From Acanthosepion lycidas (lineage: Eukaryota > Mollusca > Cephalopoda > Sepiida > Sepiidae): a stretch of DNA of 64,000 bases. The translations under genes and the position numbers were made by a program. Positions 33,425 to 46,217 of this stretch are shown here, piece by piece (positions within the stretch are counted from its first letter, which is position 1; every line of letters begins with the position of its first letter). The notes below the pieces were generated by a model. The model saw nothing but the letters and a program-made list of their open reading frames with translations. It did no database searches and was not told the DNA's origin. The stretch is from positions 35,726,413-35,790,412 of the forward strand of contig OZ010593.1 of NCBI GenBank assembly GCA_963932145.1. Direction: 5' to 3'.

Positions 33425-33665
33425 TCCTTTATTTTAATTATTTCACCCCAAACAAGACACAAGTGGTTACTGAGAGTGAAAGAAGAAAAGAAGAAAAACA
33501 TTATTAAAATTGCAAGAACAATATAAGGAACGATTGTAAGAGAAAAAAGGATAAGGATGAAATTGCATTTAAATCAAACCAAGAAACCGGAAGAGAGTTA
33601 CACAAGCAAGAAGTGTAAGAAAAGTAATTGTTAGCACAAAACTTTTAATTAAAACATAACTGTGA
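33425..33665 (-). pseudogene. Jockey-like LINE 3' end, third copy
   Basis: Minus strand ends in GTTTGGGGTGAAATAATTAAAA and carries the TTAAATGCAATTTC and GTTTTGTGCTAACAATTAC blocks found at 27100-27310. Short and decayed. A small frame of the PLE/TG region overlaps it on the plus strand by chance. Confidence 0.65.
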
Positions 33666-35265
33666 TTTTTCTTTCTTTCTTTATTTCTTTGGATTCTCTT
33701 CATTTTTAATTCCTACTTTATTTAAAAAATTTTTTCTTCTATTATCTTCCAGTTTTTATTTAATATTTTTTGCTTTTTGCATTTTTCTTTTCTTACCTTC
33801 TCTCACTTTTTTATTTTATTTTGTGTCCTCCTTCCTTTCACTTTTCTTTTTTCTTTCTATTTTTTCTGTTGTGTTCCTTCTCATTTAATTTCCTTTTCTA
33901 TTTGTTTTTTTTCTTCTTTCTTCTGGTTTTCGTGTTTTATTTCCATTTTCAATGGACGCTTTTCCTTTAATCTTATTTCTTTTTCTATTTTTTTTTTGTT
34001 TCTTCTTTGCTTTTTGTCTTCACATCTTTTTCTCTTTTTCTTTCTTTTCTATTTTATCCTTTTCGTTCCCTTCTACTTTCAACTCATTGTTTTTTTTTTC
34101 TCTCTTTTTCATTCTTTTCTTAATCCTTTTTTTTTATTATAGATTTATTTTCCCATTCTTTCTCCTTTTTAGAGATATTTTTTTTCTTTTTTTTTTCTTT
34201 TTTTTTTCTTTTCATCCGTTCTTTCTCTATTCCTTTTGATTTTCTTTTTACCTTGTTTTTATATTTTCTTGAACTCTTCCCTTAATTAATATTACATTAT
34301 TTCTTTATCACATTTCCTTTTCTCATTAACTTTTTTTATTTATTTATTCTTATTTTCATCTTCTATTTTTCTTACCATATTCCGGATCTTGTTTCATATT
34401 TATGTCTTTCTTTCTTGTTCGCTTTGCTTCTTTCCTTTCTTTTTACTATTGATTTTTTCTATTTCCGTCTCTTTTTTTTTTCTTCTTTCTTCATGTCCTT
34501 CTTTACTCTGCTTTCATGTGCGATCGTGTTATCGTGTGTTTTTTTTTTTTTTAGTTTTCTTTTTCGTCTCCTTTCTTTCTTTCCAACTTCCATTATTTCT
34601 TTCTTTTATACATTTGTTTATTTATTGCTTATAATTTCCCTTGAGCTAGTTCTTTTTCTTTCATTTCATTGTTTTCACTATATTTGTTCATGTCTTTTTG
34701 TCTTGTTTATTTTTCTTTCCATTTCTCTGTTATCGTTTGCTTTCTTCATTATTTCCGACTTTCATTCTTTATTTATTTATTTATTTCTGAAGTTTATTCT
34801 TTCCTTCGTTTTAACTTTCCTTATTTGTTTTATGTATATTTACATTGCTTTCCTTTTTTTCTTCATGTCTTTTTATCATGTTTGTTTTTCTCTCTATTTT
34901 TTCTTTTGGCTTTGCTTTTTTCTTTCTTTATCTTTTGAATTTTCCTTTTGCTTTTCTTCATCTTTTTTTACTTCCATGTTTTCTCTACCTTTCTTCCTTT
35001 AATTTTATCTTGTTTTTTGTTTAAATTTTTCTCGTTTTCTTTTTCTCTGAGCGTCTTTCTATTCTCATTTTCCTTCTTTTTTTTTTTTCTTTTTTTGTAT
35101 TTACTCATTTGGTTTTCTCGTTACTTGATTTCAATGTTTTCTCTTTCTTTTCTTCCTTCCTTTATTTTCTTATCTTCTCAAGCCTCGTCACTTTACCTCC
35201 CCACCCACGTCAAATTTGAACTTTCTCCTCCACATTTAGTCTTGTTCAAAATTCTCATCTGACGC
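33666..35265 (+). repeat. 1.6 kb polypyrimidine tract
   Basis: Plus strand is overwhelmingly T and C, with many TTTC and CTTT words but no fixed period; looks like an eroded (CTTT)n array. All open frames inside (Phe/Ser/Leu-rich, up to 195 codons in overlapping frames) are composition artefacts. Confidence 0.9.
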
Positions 35266-37239
35266 ATTCCTCATGTTCAACTCTCTTCGCACAGACTCGG
35301 TGCCAATTTTCTTCAATTCTCCCGTTGATTTACGAGATTTTAATTACTACCCAAGTTCTTCAACGACGGAAGCCCGACGAACGCTGACAAGCGAAAGGCG
35401 GAAAAATGCAAGCAGACTACTAATCAGAAGAAATCGCACCAAAACTCTTGGAGACTCGATTCTTATCTGCTCAACAATTTCGCAAAACGATTTACTCTTA
35501 TCTTTTCCATGGAATGAACTGTACGTATGCGAAATGGCTTTGAAACAACGAATTCCTTCATGTTGGACTTGCGGTAACTTTTAAAGCCACTCAACTGAGA
35601 CATCGTTAGAATGTTATCTAAGCGTATAGTTTATTAACCACGCTATCTTCTCATTCTTTCTGAATTGTAATCCATTAAAAAGACAACGGGAGACAAGTAG
35701 TTCCGTACTTGCATCAAAATGTGTTCACTTGCTTCTAAAATCTAGGTAAACTTCTAATTATTCACATAGATTTTTATTAAGCTTACATTAGTCTCACACA
35801 AAACTACGAATTTTCGATAATGTCGAAGTGGTCAGCAAAATTTGTATTAATCAGCACACGATAGCAGGTATACAAAATATATTTAGATTTTTATATATTT
35901 AAGATCCCGATGAAAACAACTTATCGAAATTAGGGGAGTAATGGTGGACAAATATAGCTATTTCTATAATGTTGATTTGACAAAATGGTGGTGCTAGGGA
36001 CAACAGACTGTTGGTTCGGGTCAAATCATTCATCTGAATAACGGTAGAACACCAGCAGCAAAGTGATTCTGTTTCTAAAAATTAAGCGTTGCAACCTTTT
36101 ATATGAGTTGCGATCTTTTACAGGACGAAGTCACTTTGAATGCAATTACAAAAACATTAAGATTATTTAATCTAACCATTCAACTCAGTCTTTGTTAGAG
36201 GCCGATTCAAAGAAATTAAAATGATTATATTTACCTTCTCAAAAATACATGAAGCTCTCAAAATATGTCCTGCATAGAAAACTCTATACATGACTATATT
36301 GGTGTACACCCTAAAGGGACATCACATTGAAAAAGTATTATATTACTTACAAACGTTGAGTAAAATCATTTTTATTGGAAATATTTTAAAAGACAAATAC
36401 ACATGCAATTGAACAGTTCTTAGCAACTCACTTCTGAGAAAACAATATAAGCAGTGATGAATTTCTCAGAGAATAAGACTCTGGCACTAACCATGCTCTA
36501 GTTAATTACATTTAACCGAGTGCGTAAACCAGTTTCTTCTGTGTGGTACATAGCCTTGAACCAGACTAATCTAAATTATGTATATAGCTTAGTTTTAGAT
36601 CAACTAATGTTATTTGTTAAGGATATTTTATCTATTCTTCAGTATTTAAGACCACTTTCCTGATTTCCAATATATATTAAGTGTCCGAGTTCTTTCGGTT
36701 ATCATTAGCCATTAACAAATACTTTTTCTTACTATATCGGTTTCATCGTATCAAATATCGAATGGTTGCGTCTTCATCTGAAAGTTCGTGTTACCATAAC
36801 ATTTGTTTGTTTTTTTTAATTAAATATATTTTTACGGTTGTTTCTAAAATTGATAGCATTTTAATTGAATTGAAGTTTTTTTGCTTTTATGGTTAATACT
36901 TCAGATATTTGTAGCTGTTTTTTTTTTTTTTACAGATTATTTGATACAGTATTTTATTTTTATTTTTAAGTATTTATTGAATGTATTTTGTGTTCCTTTA
37001 TTATATATGTATGAAAACCAAAAGTACTCAGACATTTGACAATTTATCCGTAAATATTGTTCTGACACCAAGAAAATAGTCTGAAATATCTAAAAAATAA
37101 AAATGAAATCATCTTTAACAAAGATTCTTCTTGCTCTTTAACTAAACATTTATATAGTGTGTTCCAATAACTTATTTTAAACGTGAATAAGTTTAAGAGT
37201 CTGATTTTATTTCCTTTTTCTTTCAGATTTAATAATTTA
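35266..37239. other. Unassigned 2 kb, two small unrecognised frames
   Basis: A 103-codon plus-strand frame at 35273-35584 has mixed composition and Arg-rich middle, unlike the adjacent artefacts, but I recognise no domain. A 71-codon frame at 36681-36896 is hydrophobic and unrecognised. No splice or promoter evidence ties either to a gene. Confidence 0.35.
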
Positions 37240-38010
37240 CGTCTTTGGCAAGTTCAACCATGGAAAGATTAACAATCAAACAACGTGTTAAAGTTATCGA
37301 ACCCTATTACGAAAACAGACGTTCAAATTTATAAATATATGGCCCAATGATTCCGCTAGCAAACAGATGCATACCAAACAGTGACCTTTTGTGGATTCAG
37401 TGGTTTTTCAACAATCTTCTTTGAATTTTCATCGGCCCAAATGCAACAATTCTGCTTATTAATGAATCCACCAATGGGCTTCATCACTCATGAGGATTTT
37501 TTGTGAAAAATTTTCATCGACTGGTCTTTGGTCGTGCACTCAATTGACGAATATGCGACGCTCCAAATGTTCATCAGTTTTCGCATCTTGCGTCAATTGA
37601 CTTTTTAAGCATGTAGAGACAAATCTTTTGTCAAAATTCGATGTAACGTTGTTGTGGAGAGGTCCAATACCTGCGCGCAATGACGTAGAGGTGTCTGGAT
37701 TTTCGGCCACATTCCCGTGTACTGCAGCAATGTTTTCAGCTGAAGGGAATAAACAAGTACGCAATGGTGTTTTCAAATCTGCCACCGACCAAGTTTGTTT
37801 GTATTTACGAAACAATTTTTCCAATTGCACTCTTGAAATTTTAACTCGTTTGAGTATTAATCTTTCCAGACCCCAGGAAAATTTCATCTTTATGGAAGTG
37901 AGCTTTTCTTACCATCTAGGCTATGGAAAGTTGAACCAGCAATTGTTGTTCAAAATAGCCAATAGACATTTCTGTTTTTCTCCGATCGAAAATCCCGCCA
38001 CGCTGCTTTT
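37240..38010 (-). pseudogene. Rearranged mariner-type transposase, inverted halves
   Basis: At 37258-37333 the plus strand encodes the N-terminus MERLTIKQRVKVIE-YYENRRS. From about 37900 down to 37335 the minus strand encodes a related transposase: a shortened N-terminus (LERLILKRVKIS), KYKQTWSVADLKTP-RT, SAENIAAVHGNVAENP, SQLTQDAK, a catalytic SDEAHWW (first Asp) and NKQNCCIWADEN with NPQKVTVW. The two face each other tail to head, so an inversion or two nested insertions occurred. Frameshifts follow SDEAHW. The 115-codon minus frame at 37887-37540 is the main intact segment. Confidence 0.8.
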
Positions 38011-38093
38011 GAGTTTGTTTTGTTTGTTAAAACTGTGAAAACAGAACAGACAACAGAATAAGATTAAAGAAAAAATGAAATGAATCAAAACGA

Positions 38094-38095
<2 letters not shown>

Positions 38096-38126
<31 letters not shown>

Positions 38127-38127
38127 T
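38096..38127. repeat. (AAT)n microsatellite
   Basis: About ten AAT units on the plus strand. Confidence 0.95.
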
Positions 38128-38965
38128 GCGATAATGTATCTGAGAAATTGGAATATAATTAAGACTTCGAGCGTGTAAATCCCAAGTGTCTTGGCAAAGA
38201 TCAACCTGCTTTGATTATTATATATTGACGCTACAGAATCCCAATGAAAGAGATGTACCAAATAAGAGAAAGTACATCACTTAAGGACTATCAACAGTAG
38301 CAACAACTAAAATGGATAGCAAATATAACTAACTCGAAGAGAAACTAATGACACAATCAAGATGTTAACATTCCATACCATATCAAATAGAAGGTACCTA
38401 AGGAAAGCTCAGTCAATACTGGAAAGAGAAATAACAGCTATTAGTCCTGAGGAATTTTATAAACTTCAACCGACATTACTGGGTGCTCAGTCAATGAAGG
38501 CCAAATGTTTCCTCATAGAGAAACGACTAATATTATCATTATTATGTTAAACTTTGTATTAGTTAATTTCCCACTGCTACCAATAATCAGAGTTTCAAGC
38601 TAGTTAAAAAGCCAATATGTCTAATGCTGATTTTTTAAGTTCCTCAGACCCGTCTAACCTAACGAATTAGTTATTGTTATATTAAGTATATTATGTTCAT
38701 CGATGTTAGTCTCTGTTAACAAGCTACCCTGACATTGTAAAGCGGGTTTACGGAGACAGATCCTCACTAGTACCCCAAACTAACATTGAGTCTGCAGACA
38801 CTTATTTTGAATGAATGTATTTGTGACCTTCTGCCATTGTCATAAAACGGTTTGGTTGTTAGATATCCAGTTTGTCTTTTTACTCTTTTAAATCATAGTT
38901 GTACTGATCTTTTCGACAAGTTATACACTCATGATAATTTTAAAAATGCATACATATAATTTTAC
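38128..38965. other. Unassigned stretch
   Basis: A 62-codon frame at 38362-38550 is unrecognised. The end of this stretch may belong to the LINE that follows. Confidence 0.45.
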
Positions 38966-40300
38966 ACAGTTTTTGATCACCTCACCAGAAACAGCCTCAT
39001 AAGCGACAAATATGGATTTCTATTGTCAAGATGTTTTAACTTTTATTACGCAGAGAATCAGTGAGTTGCTCGATAATAAATTAATCAAAAATGAGATTGC
39101 TTAAGATATTAGAAAGGCTTTTGACAAGATGTAGCACAGGGAGTTACTACACAAAAGTCCTTTCTCTTAGGTAAGGTCAACGTTGTTAACGTTCGGAATC
39201 CAATTACATCAATTCAAACGTCCATCTAAGCTCCATTTTTAATTCTATTCTCGTACTGCTTTTTATTTGAAATAATCTGCCTTTCTCAAATAATTAATGT
39301 TTATGAACATTAACGCATCTTCTGTTCACAAATTATACGGTATCCCAAAAATGTAATCACTTTTTGATATGTTATTGTTCAGATTTACACATTTAATTTC
39401 ATTTCATATTTCATTTAAACAGTTAATCTTTGGAAGACAATGAGCATTAATATTTCTAAATTTTACCATTAATCCTGTTTGCAAGGATGTGTTTATAATC
39501 ACTGAATTTATTTTCATTTAAAGAATGAGTACATTTTGGGGAAATATTCTATATCTCTAGGTGATACCACATTTTATAGTAGCCCCTCCAAAAATCAAGA
39601 TGATCGGAACTGACAGATGATCTCTCCTCCGACCTAACTCTAACACCTCAATTCGGGAAATACAGGTTTGTAACGTTCAATAATAAAAAATACAAAGCTT
39701 CTATTGTTTAATCACCATCTAGCAGAACCTAAATCTTCCCCCATTATGTCGCTTAATGGGTCACCTTAATTTGGACGACTATTCGGATTTTTGTCCTCTC
39801 CTGGTATAGGTGATGGAAAAATAGTCCGCTTTTTGCACAACTCCAGAAAATGACTCCTGTTTTATCTTTATAAATGTAAGATCAGACCAAAAATGGTGTT
39901 TTGTTGACATATTTGAGATGGCCCTGACCAATCATCACCTTCCAGTCGTGACAAAATATTTTACGCAACGTGTAAGATGTTTAATCGTCCATCTGCAGTT
40001 GATTTCCACAGGTGCAATATCGTAAGCCTATAGCTATTCTGTCACTAATTCCATGGTATAATTTCAGACGAGTTCCATTCTCTAGAGCCAACAATTCAGA
40101 CCTTTGCAGATAAGACCCGAAGTCTAAAGGTTTCAATCATTCTCATTCTAAATTTCTTTCATTGGTAAGAAAGATTTTCCAATCAGGCAGCTTCTTCCCA
40201 AGAATCGCTACTTTGTAGCATCTACTCCCACGAGGTTGCTTTCTAGAGAACTACAGGCTTAGCCTCCTCAAATCTATGGACAATCGTTAATCATCCTCGA
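38966..40300 (+). pseudogene. Jockey-like LINE, RT to C-terminus, heavily decayed
   Basis: Plus-strand frames in order: FDHLTRNSLISDKYGF (RT entry), FITQRISELLDNKLIKNEIA and KAFDKM-HRELLHK (RT palm start), then near 39700 FNNKKYKA, and from 39870 KCKIRPKM, PIITFQS-type remnants, DEFHSLEPTIQTFADKTR, ERFSNQAASSQESLL and RGCF-ENYRLSLLKS-DN. The order matches a jockey-type RT and its C-terminal tail. The YxDD region is not recognisable and stops are frequent, so this is an old copy. Confidence 0.75.
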
Positions 40301-41511
40301 CTCCCTCGAAATATCCACATCCTTTTACGATAGTTTCGCTAACCTCAGTCATTAACACTCTACCTTGAATATCTTTCTGGCTATGTATTGGATGAATATT
40401 AGTGTAAAGTTAACACAGAAATGGGCAATGAGGTTAGGTTACCACCTGATTTACTGTAGTGCATCAGTATCTTGTAACACGGAGAGGAGTTACACACTGT
40501 TTTGTAACTCTGCCTACCGTGAAAATCTACTTAAGAACAAAGTATCTCACCTCGACGATTGTTTAGCTCAGGGAATCAAAAAATAATTTTCCGAAAGTTT
40601 AGAATCATAAAATGTGAAAAACAGATAATATGCACCATTAAAAGAGATCAGATTTCGATTGCTGAATTTCAACAGGTATCCGAATTTTGAGATTTGGTTC
40701 AGCACAATCTTTCCACACACAATCCTCACATTTTGATTCCTCCAAGTTGTATTTTAACCTAGAAAATATTTGCTAAGTTGCTTAGTACAGATGCAGCGAT
40801 TAGAATGTTATTTTTGTCTTTATTTAACAGATCTTCAAGTAATGTAGGAAAAAGCGGAAAAGTTGTTCTCTCTAAAGGTTTATTTCCAGCTGAAGAACTT
40901 ATAAAATGTTGCCTTATTTTGGACAGTGCAAATATACTAATCACATAAAAATTTCATGACTGCGTGGGAAGGTGGAATAATAAATCGCGTCTTGTGTTCA
41001 CAAAACCCTTGAGAAATACCGACACTTCAACTGCGTCAATTGAATCCTTATATTGCTGGCGGCCACTAAAATGGCTTTTATCCTTCAGATACTCAAAAAG
41101 TTTTTTGAAATTATTTTTCATAAAATTCCCGAACAAATGGAATAAATAAAATAAAATCCAGTTAAAGTATCCTTGAAATTATTCCTTAAGGATTATTTTC
41201 CCTTTTGTTTTAATTTTTTGCTGATTAACTATGGAAAAGAATATTGATTTTCGTAGAGACTTTTTCTTTTTTTTTCCTACTTGAACACTTTTTTGTCGCT
41301 TACTGTTGGTAACAAGTATTTGTCATTTTCCTTTTAACATTAAAACATTTCTAATAATCAAATCGAGAATAATAACCAACATCGTAATATGTGCAAAATT
41401 ACAGAATAGAGCGCAGAATGATTTAGAAACCTTGTTGTTGATATCATCCACAAGAATCCAGATAGGAGTCACTAAATTTATATAGTCTGCACTATAAAAT
41501 TAGACGCCAAA
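40301..41511. other. Unassigned stretch
   Basis: Frames of 60-73 codons at 40365, 40759, 40954 and 40964 have no recognised motif. No gene called. Confidence 0.45.
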
Positions 41512-41580
41512 GTAAAATAAAATAAAATAAATAAAATAAAAATAAATAAAAATAAATAAAAACGAATAAAAATAAAGACA
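41512..41580. repeat. (AAAT)n microsatellite
   Basis: AAAT and AAATA units with few interruptions. Confidence 0.93.
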
Positions 41581-41692
41581 GAAATACACACCATGGTTTC
41601 GCCCTTTCTTATTTGTAAAGATACACTCAGCCGTATTATGCCACGCCACGTAGCCACCGGTATTCATGCAAAGTAATACATTGTTAGGTTTG

Positions 41693-42115
41693 GTTTGGTT
41701 TGGTTTGGTTTATTTGTTTTACGATATATCAACTGAATGGGTTACTTAATGCCGACCATATTTTTAGGATAGGTTCATACGAATAGAATACGTAATCTTT
41801 GTAAGAAATCAGTTTGTTAATCAGGCTTCATTGACGTATTTTTTGTAAAGAGAGTTTTTGTCGAGAATCAGATCTATTGCTGGTATTTTTACTATAAAAG
41901 TCTATTTTTATACTTTCATAGTTTTTTGACCACAGTTTGTGGTTTAACTATTTGCCCATAGATGTGACCCCCTCCCCTAACAGGTACTACAACGCTGGGT
42001 CAGGGTGGGGCTCTGAACAACAGCAATTAAGAGGTGGTTTCATGCTCCTCAAAACCTTCTGATCGCAGACCAGGCTGCCGGATGTAGTTTATCGTCATAC
42101 CCAGCAATTTAAGAC
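41693..42115 (-). mobile_element. Family C repeat, copy 3, with (TTTGG)n edge
   Basis: Plus-strand start is four TTTGG units, then TTATTTGTTTTACGATATATCA, subrepeats around CTATTGCTGGTATTTTTACTA, GTTTAACTATTTGCCCATAG, CAATTAAGAGGTGGTTTCATGC and GTAGTTTATCGTCATACCCAG. Inverse of the 21975 unit; shows that the AAACC-rich end is part of the family. Confidence 0.8.
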
Positions 42116-42599
42116 GTATTTTCTTAGGTATTAATCTCTAATATTTAGCAATAGAGTGTGAATAAAAAGCGATGTGTATCTATAGATACAATTTTTTAAT
42201 CTGACACTATTTCTTATTCCTATAAATGTTATATTTAGTGGGTAAAATTGTTTGAGTAGGAATCCCTGGTATTTTAAATAAGGAAATTATTATTTGAGTG
42301 AAGAGATGCATACTTGGTTTGTTACATTCGTTTAAGCTCATATACAGTTAAGAATCCATCTCCTTTCAGCGATCGCTTACATAGTAGGAATTGTATCGGG
42401 AAAAAATTATTGTTACACTAAAAAAGAAATTTGTATTGTAGTATTCACTCGCAAGAATTATTCTTCTTACAATCCAAAGTATGTTTCGATTTAAAAGAAA
42501 AGGATATTTTAATAACCCACAATGACGACGGAATTAAATAAATATAAATTGTGCAAAATTTAAATGAGTAAGGTCTAGCTGGAGAACTAAATAGACACT
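42116..42599. other. Unassigned stretch
   Basis: Nothing recognised. Confidence 0.5.
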
Positions 42600-42860
42600 G
42601 GCTCTTGGAAATGAGTTTTATTTTTTTTTTTTTGAAATATTTAAAAAACTATATACATTGTAATTTTTTTTTAAATTTATTTTTAGATACCTTATATTCT
42701 TTCGTCATAGCTTTTCGTTTTTTTTCCCCTTCAATTTTTTCCTCGTTTATTTTGTTTCGTTTCCATATTTTCTGTCTTTCATTATCTTTTTTTTTTCAAT
42801 TTTATGTGTTTCTTTTTTCTTTTCTGTTGTCATTATGCTTTCTTTGTGTCCTTACATAGA
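42600..42860 (+). repeat. T-rich polypyrimidine tract
   Basis: TTTC/TTTT-rich with scattered other bases; the 84-codon frame here is a composition artefact. Confidence 0.75.
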
Positions 42861-44199
42861 CTAGTGGGTGAGAGAATAAATGAAAGAATGATTTGGGCTG
42901 AAAACACGGGTACTTTGTAAGTGCATTTGCGTCAATTTTATGACAGGTTATAAAATGTCTGGTTATTTTCAGATTTGGAGCAGACGTACTAGCTATAAAT
43001 CGCTTAGCATCAAATATAGAATTTGCAATTTTTTTCTATATAGTTTATTTGTTTCTTTGTCCGTATCGTTCGTCAAGCTAAAATAAGCATATATCTAAAA
43101 TGAATATGTAAACCCCGCTGTGATTCGAACAGTCGACCTTTAAGTTTGGTGGTAAGTGACAAAACAAATTTAACAGCGTTAAGCTGCGTCATAAAAAGTG
43201 CGAACACATTAATACGCTACGGGTAAGAAGTTGAAAGCCAGGTGTGGATATAGGATTCTAGACAGAACACATGGATATTTCTCTGATGTCGAACAGCAGA
43301 TTTATACGAAAATAATTCTCTCTTCAAAAAAAATTGTATTTTATAGATACAAGCATACACATAGAATTTAAGCCCCAAATGTTAGTTGAATAAGGTTAAT
43401 CTTATGGCTGGCGGACAGAATGTTTTAGATAATAACCTCTTAAAAAAATGTCACCATGCACGAATAATTTAGTTTTAGCATCCTAGTTTACTAGGCGTTA
43501 ATTAAGCCAAAACAAATATTAAACTAACTAATTATAAAACCCGAAGGGTGGCTCCCAGCCTTTGTCTATCATATACATAAGGTATACTTAAGCAGTAAGA
43601 ATTTATCTAAGCAGTTTTCTTGAGTTCAGTTGACAAAGTGTATCTGTTTAAATGCTACTTCTTAAAAGACTGAATCAGCAATTCGGCAAAACTTGTTCAC
43701 AAGAAATTTCTTTTTCAAAATGTATTTCAGCGAAAGTTGAATTTTCCAAACATCGATCTGTTGTTCAAGTCAGTGTTGTACAAAACAAGAAAAATAAAAC
43801 CGTCCCCAGTTTACGGGTGATATATCAATAACCAATTACAATTTACAGTGAATAAGTAAATTTAATTTAACCACAAGTGGAACAAATCGAGTAATTCATC
43901 GAAAAATTATATGACCAGAAAGTAAAAAAAAAAAAAAAAAACGAAATAAAAATCAACTTTGTCCATCTTCGAAACAAATCAACAATCATCTCTTTCGTCT
44001 GCCAGTCACTTTGAAAACTTAATGTATCCTTTGAACATTAAAACGCGCCTTCCAGACATTTCTTTGTCTATTACATCAGCCCCTGCCCTTCAGTAGTTTC
44101 ATTTCTGGCTGAAATGCACTAAGGATTAATTTTATTGGGCTGATGAATTAATGCAACCCGATTTGGAAGTCGGCCAAAGCATGGATAGCTATCAATGTT
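42861..44199. other. Unassigned stretch, one tRNA-like remnant
   Basis: On the minus strand at 43200-43110, CGCAGCTTAACGCTGTTAA and GGTCGACTGTTCGAATCACAG resemble A and B boxes of a tRNA-derived SINE head. The rest is unrecognised. Confidence 0.35.
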
Positions 44200-44600
44200 G
44201 ACTTGTGGTCAGTGGGCTGAACACAGCGTTTGTTCGTAATGTCGCACGGATGACTCTTGGCGAAGGTGAAGAACTCGGACTGTCCGAAGGCATTGGCCCC
44301 TTGCCCGGGAGACCCTTTACCCTGGCAGATATCGACTCTTCTAGAAGGTCTTCAGTACGTCCAGCGTTCGTGCTTCTCTACCGATTTACTTTCTTGCTCT
44401 TTTGATCTTATTTATTTAACCTTTTCTTTCTCCCTCATTCTTTCCTTCGATTTTACTCCCCTATTTATTAGGGTTCTTTTTCTCTTTTGCTTTCTTCGTT
44501 TTCATTCTCTTTCTTCCCATTCCTCTTTTTCCCTTTTTTTTAATTTATCTTTCTTTTTGCTCGTATTTCCTTTATTCCCATTTTTTTTTTAATCTTCATA
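44200..44600 (+). other. Short GC-richer island followed by pyrimidine tract
   Basis: 44205-44400 is clearly richer in G+C than its surroundings and holds a 66-codon frame I do not recognise; 44400-44592 is a TTTC-rich tract. Could be an insertion of unknown type. Confidence 0.3.
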
Positions 44601-46217
44601 TTCATTTTTGGGAAAATAAAAATTAAGGCTACAAATAAAATATTTAATTAAGCAAAAGTTTTTGCTTTCAAATAAAACGTTTGATAGGACTGCCAGGATA
44701 AATTTTCAATTGAAACAATAACCTTTTTAAAAAAAATGACTTAAAATAATAATCGTTATTCATGGAAATTTTAGTCCAGAACAAATGTGATTTTTTTTTT
44801 TAATATTAAGATAATAACTGAGACAGATTTCTATTAATTCATATTTTATATTTGTAATAATTCTACCATTTTGAAAAATCAACGTGAAATGACGTATCCT
44901 ACAGAAGAAAGTTCCAAAATATTTCAACTCGGTGCTGTTACTACTTTGTTAATGTCGACTTTTAATCTGGGTTAGTGAATATCGTTTTAAGAAAAAAAAA
45001 AAAAAATTACAAAATACCCATAAATGATTTCTTGGAAAATGATAACATTTATTTATTATGCACAGTATTTCCGCTTAGAGAATGTCTTCTAGGCATAAGT
45101 TTTTCATAATTTTACAACTTTTTCTTACGTTTTCTTTCTTTTTCTTTCATTCTTATCTATAACTTTTATCTTACATTTTCTCTTTTCTTTATTCTTTGCC
45201 TTCATTTTCTTTCACCTGTTATTTGTACTTGGGTTTTGGTTTGTGTGCACAATAAGATGTGAAGAAATAGATTTACATAGATTTAGGAATGTTTCTATCA
45301 TATAGGTTCTATTTAGACACTTGTTTTCCAAGCAAATCTGCTCTAAACCGAGACACCCTCTCAAAATTAAAGTCACACTTTTCTGCAGCACACACGAAAT
45401 AGTACAATATTAATCTTTTTTTTCTGTTGGGAAACTTATATAAAAAAATACCTCCTAGTAATATTTTAATTGTGTTATTAAATCTTTCGAAACTTTTATG
45501 GTGTAAGAAAACACTAATTTCCGATGCCGAATGAAATTTATGCCTATCTATTTTATTAACAGACATTTTGCGTCGATTAAGTTTAATGGTCGAGTTTTCT
45601 AAATTTCATTAAAAATTGTCCGGAGTTAATTTCGAAAAGAAATAGGATGCAAGCCTCCAAATTTCTTACGTCATTCTCAGAGCAGGTTGAGATAATTAGT
45701 GAGTTTCAAATCAAATAGTAAAAGCAAACTCATGACCATTGAAGCAATACATTAATAATTTGAAACAATTATAACTTAATAACCAGCATCCTAAAATATA
45801 TGTAGCAATTTACTAAACGGAACTTAGATGTGTTACAAGGTCGAAAGTATAGAGCATCCAGGATATTCATATTGGGAGCAGGCAGATATGATTTTTACAT
45901 ACGGCCGCGTGAATATATAAATATCCTGCCAGAACACTTCTAAATTAACTCGCTACTACACACGTTATGTAAAGCATTGAAGACAGACGAGCCACAAATC
46001 TACACGAATGAGAAATGTAACCTAGTCTACATAACAACACAGCGTCACCTACTGTAAACCTTATTTATACATAATAATAATTAAAAAACGAAGGATTTGC
46101 GGACATATGTTTATATGTAGTTTTGTCGTTGCTTTGCTACGTGGAAACGTCCCCCAAAGTTTGTAAAAGTATTTTTGATACAACCTGTATGGACTTGTGA
46201 AAAGAAAATAAAAGAAA
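44601..46217. other. Unassigned stretch
   Basis: An 85-codon minus frame at 45309-45566 and small frames near 46100 have no recognised motif. A short TTTC-rich tract lies at 45120-45220. Confidence 0.45.

Noticed and set aside
33770..35262. Overlapping hydrophobic frames, up to 195 codons, that look like membrane proteins
   Set aside because: The polypyrimidine tract encodes Phe, Leu and Ser in all frames; overlapping frames with the same composition and no domain show this is not coding.
44205..44405. Possible host exon in a GC-richer island
   Set aside because: No recognised domain, no convincing splice sites, and it runs into a pyrimidine tract; left as unassigned.
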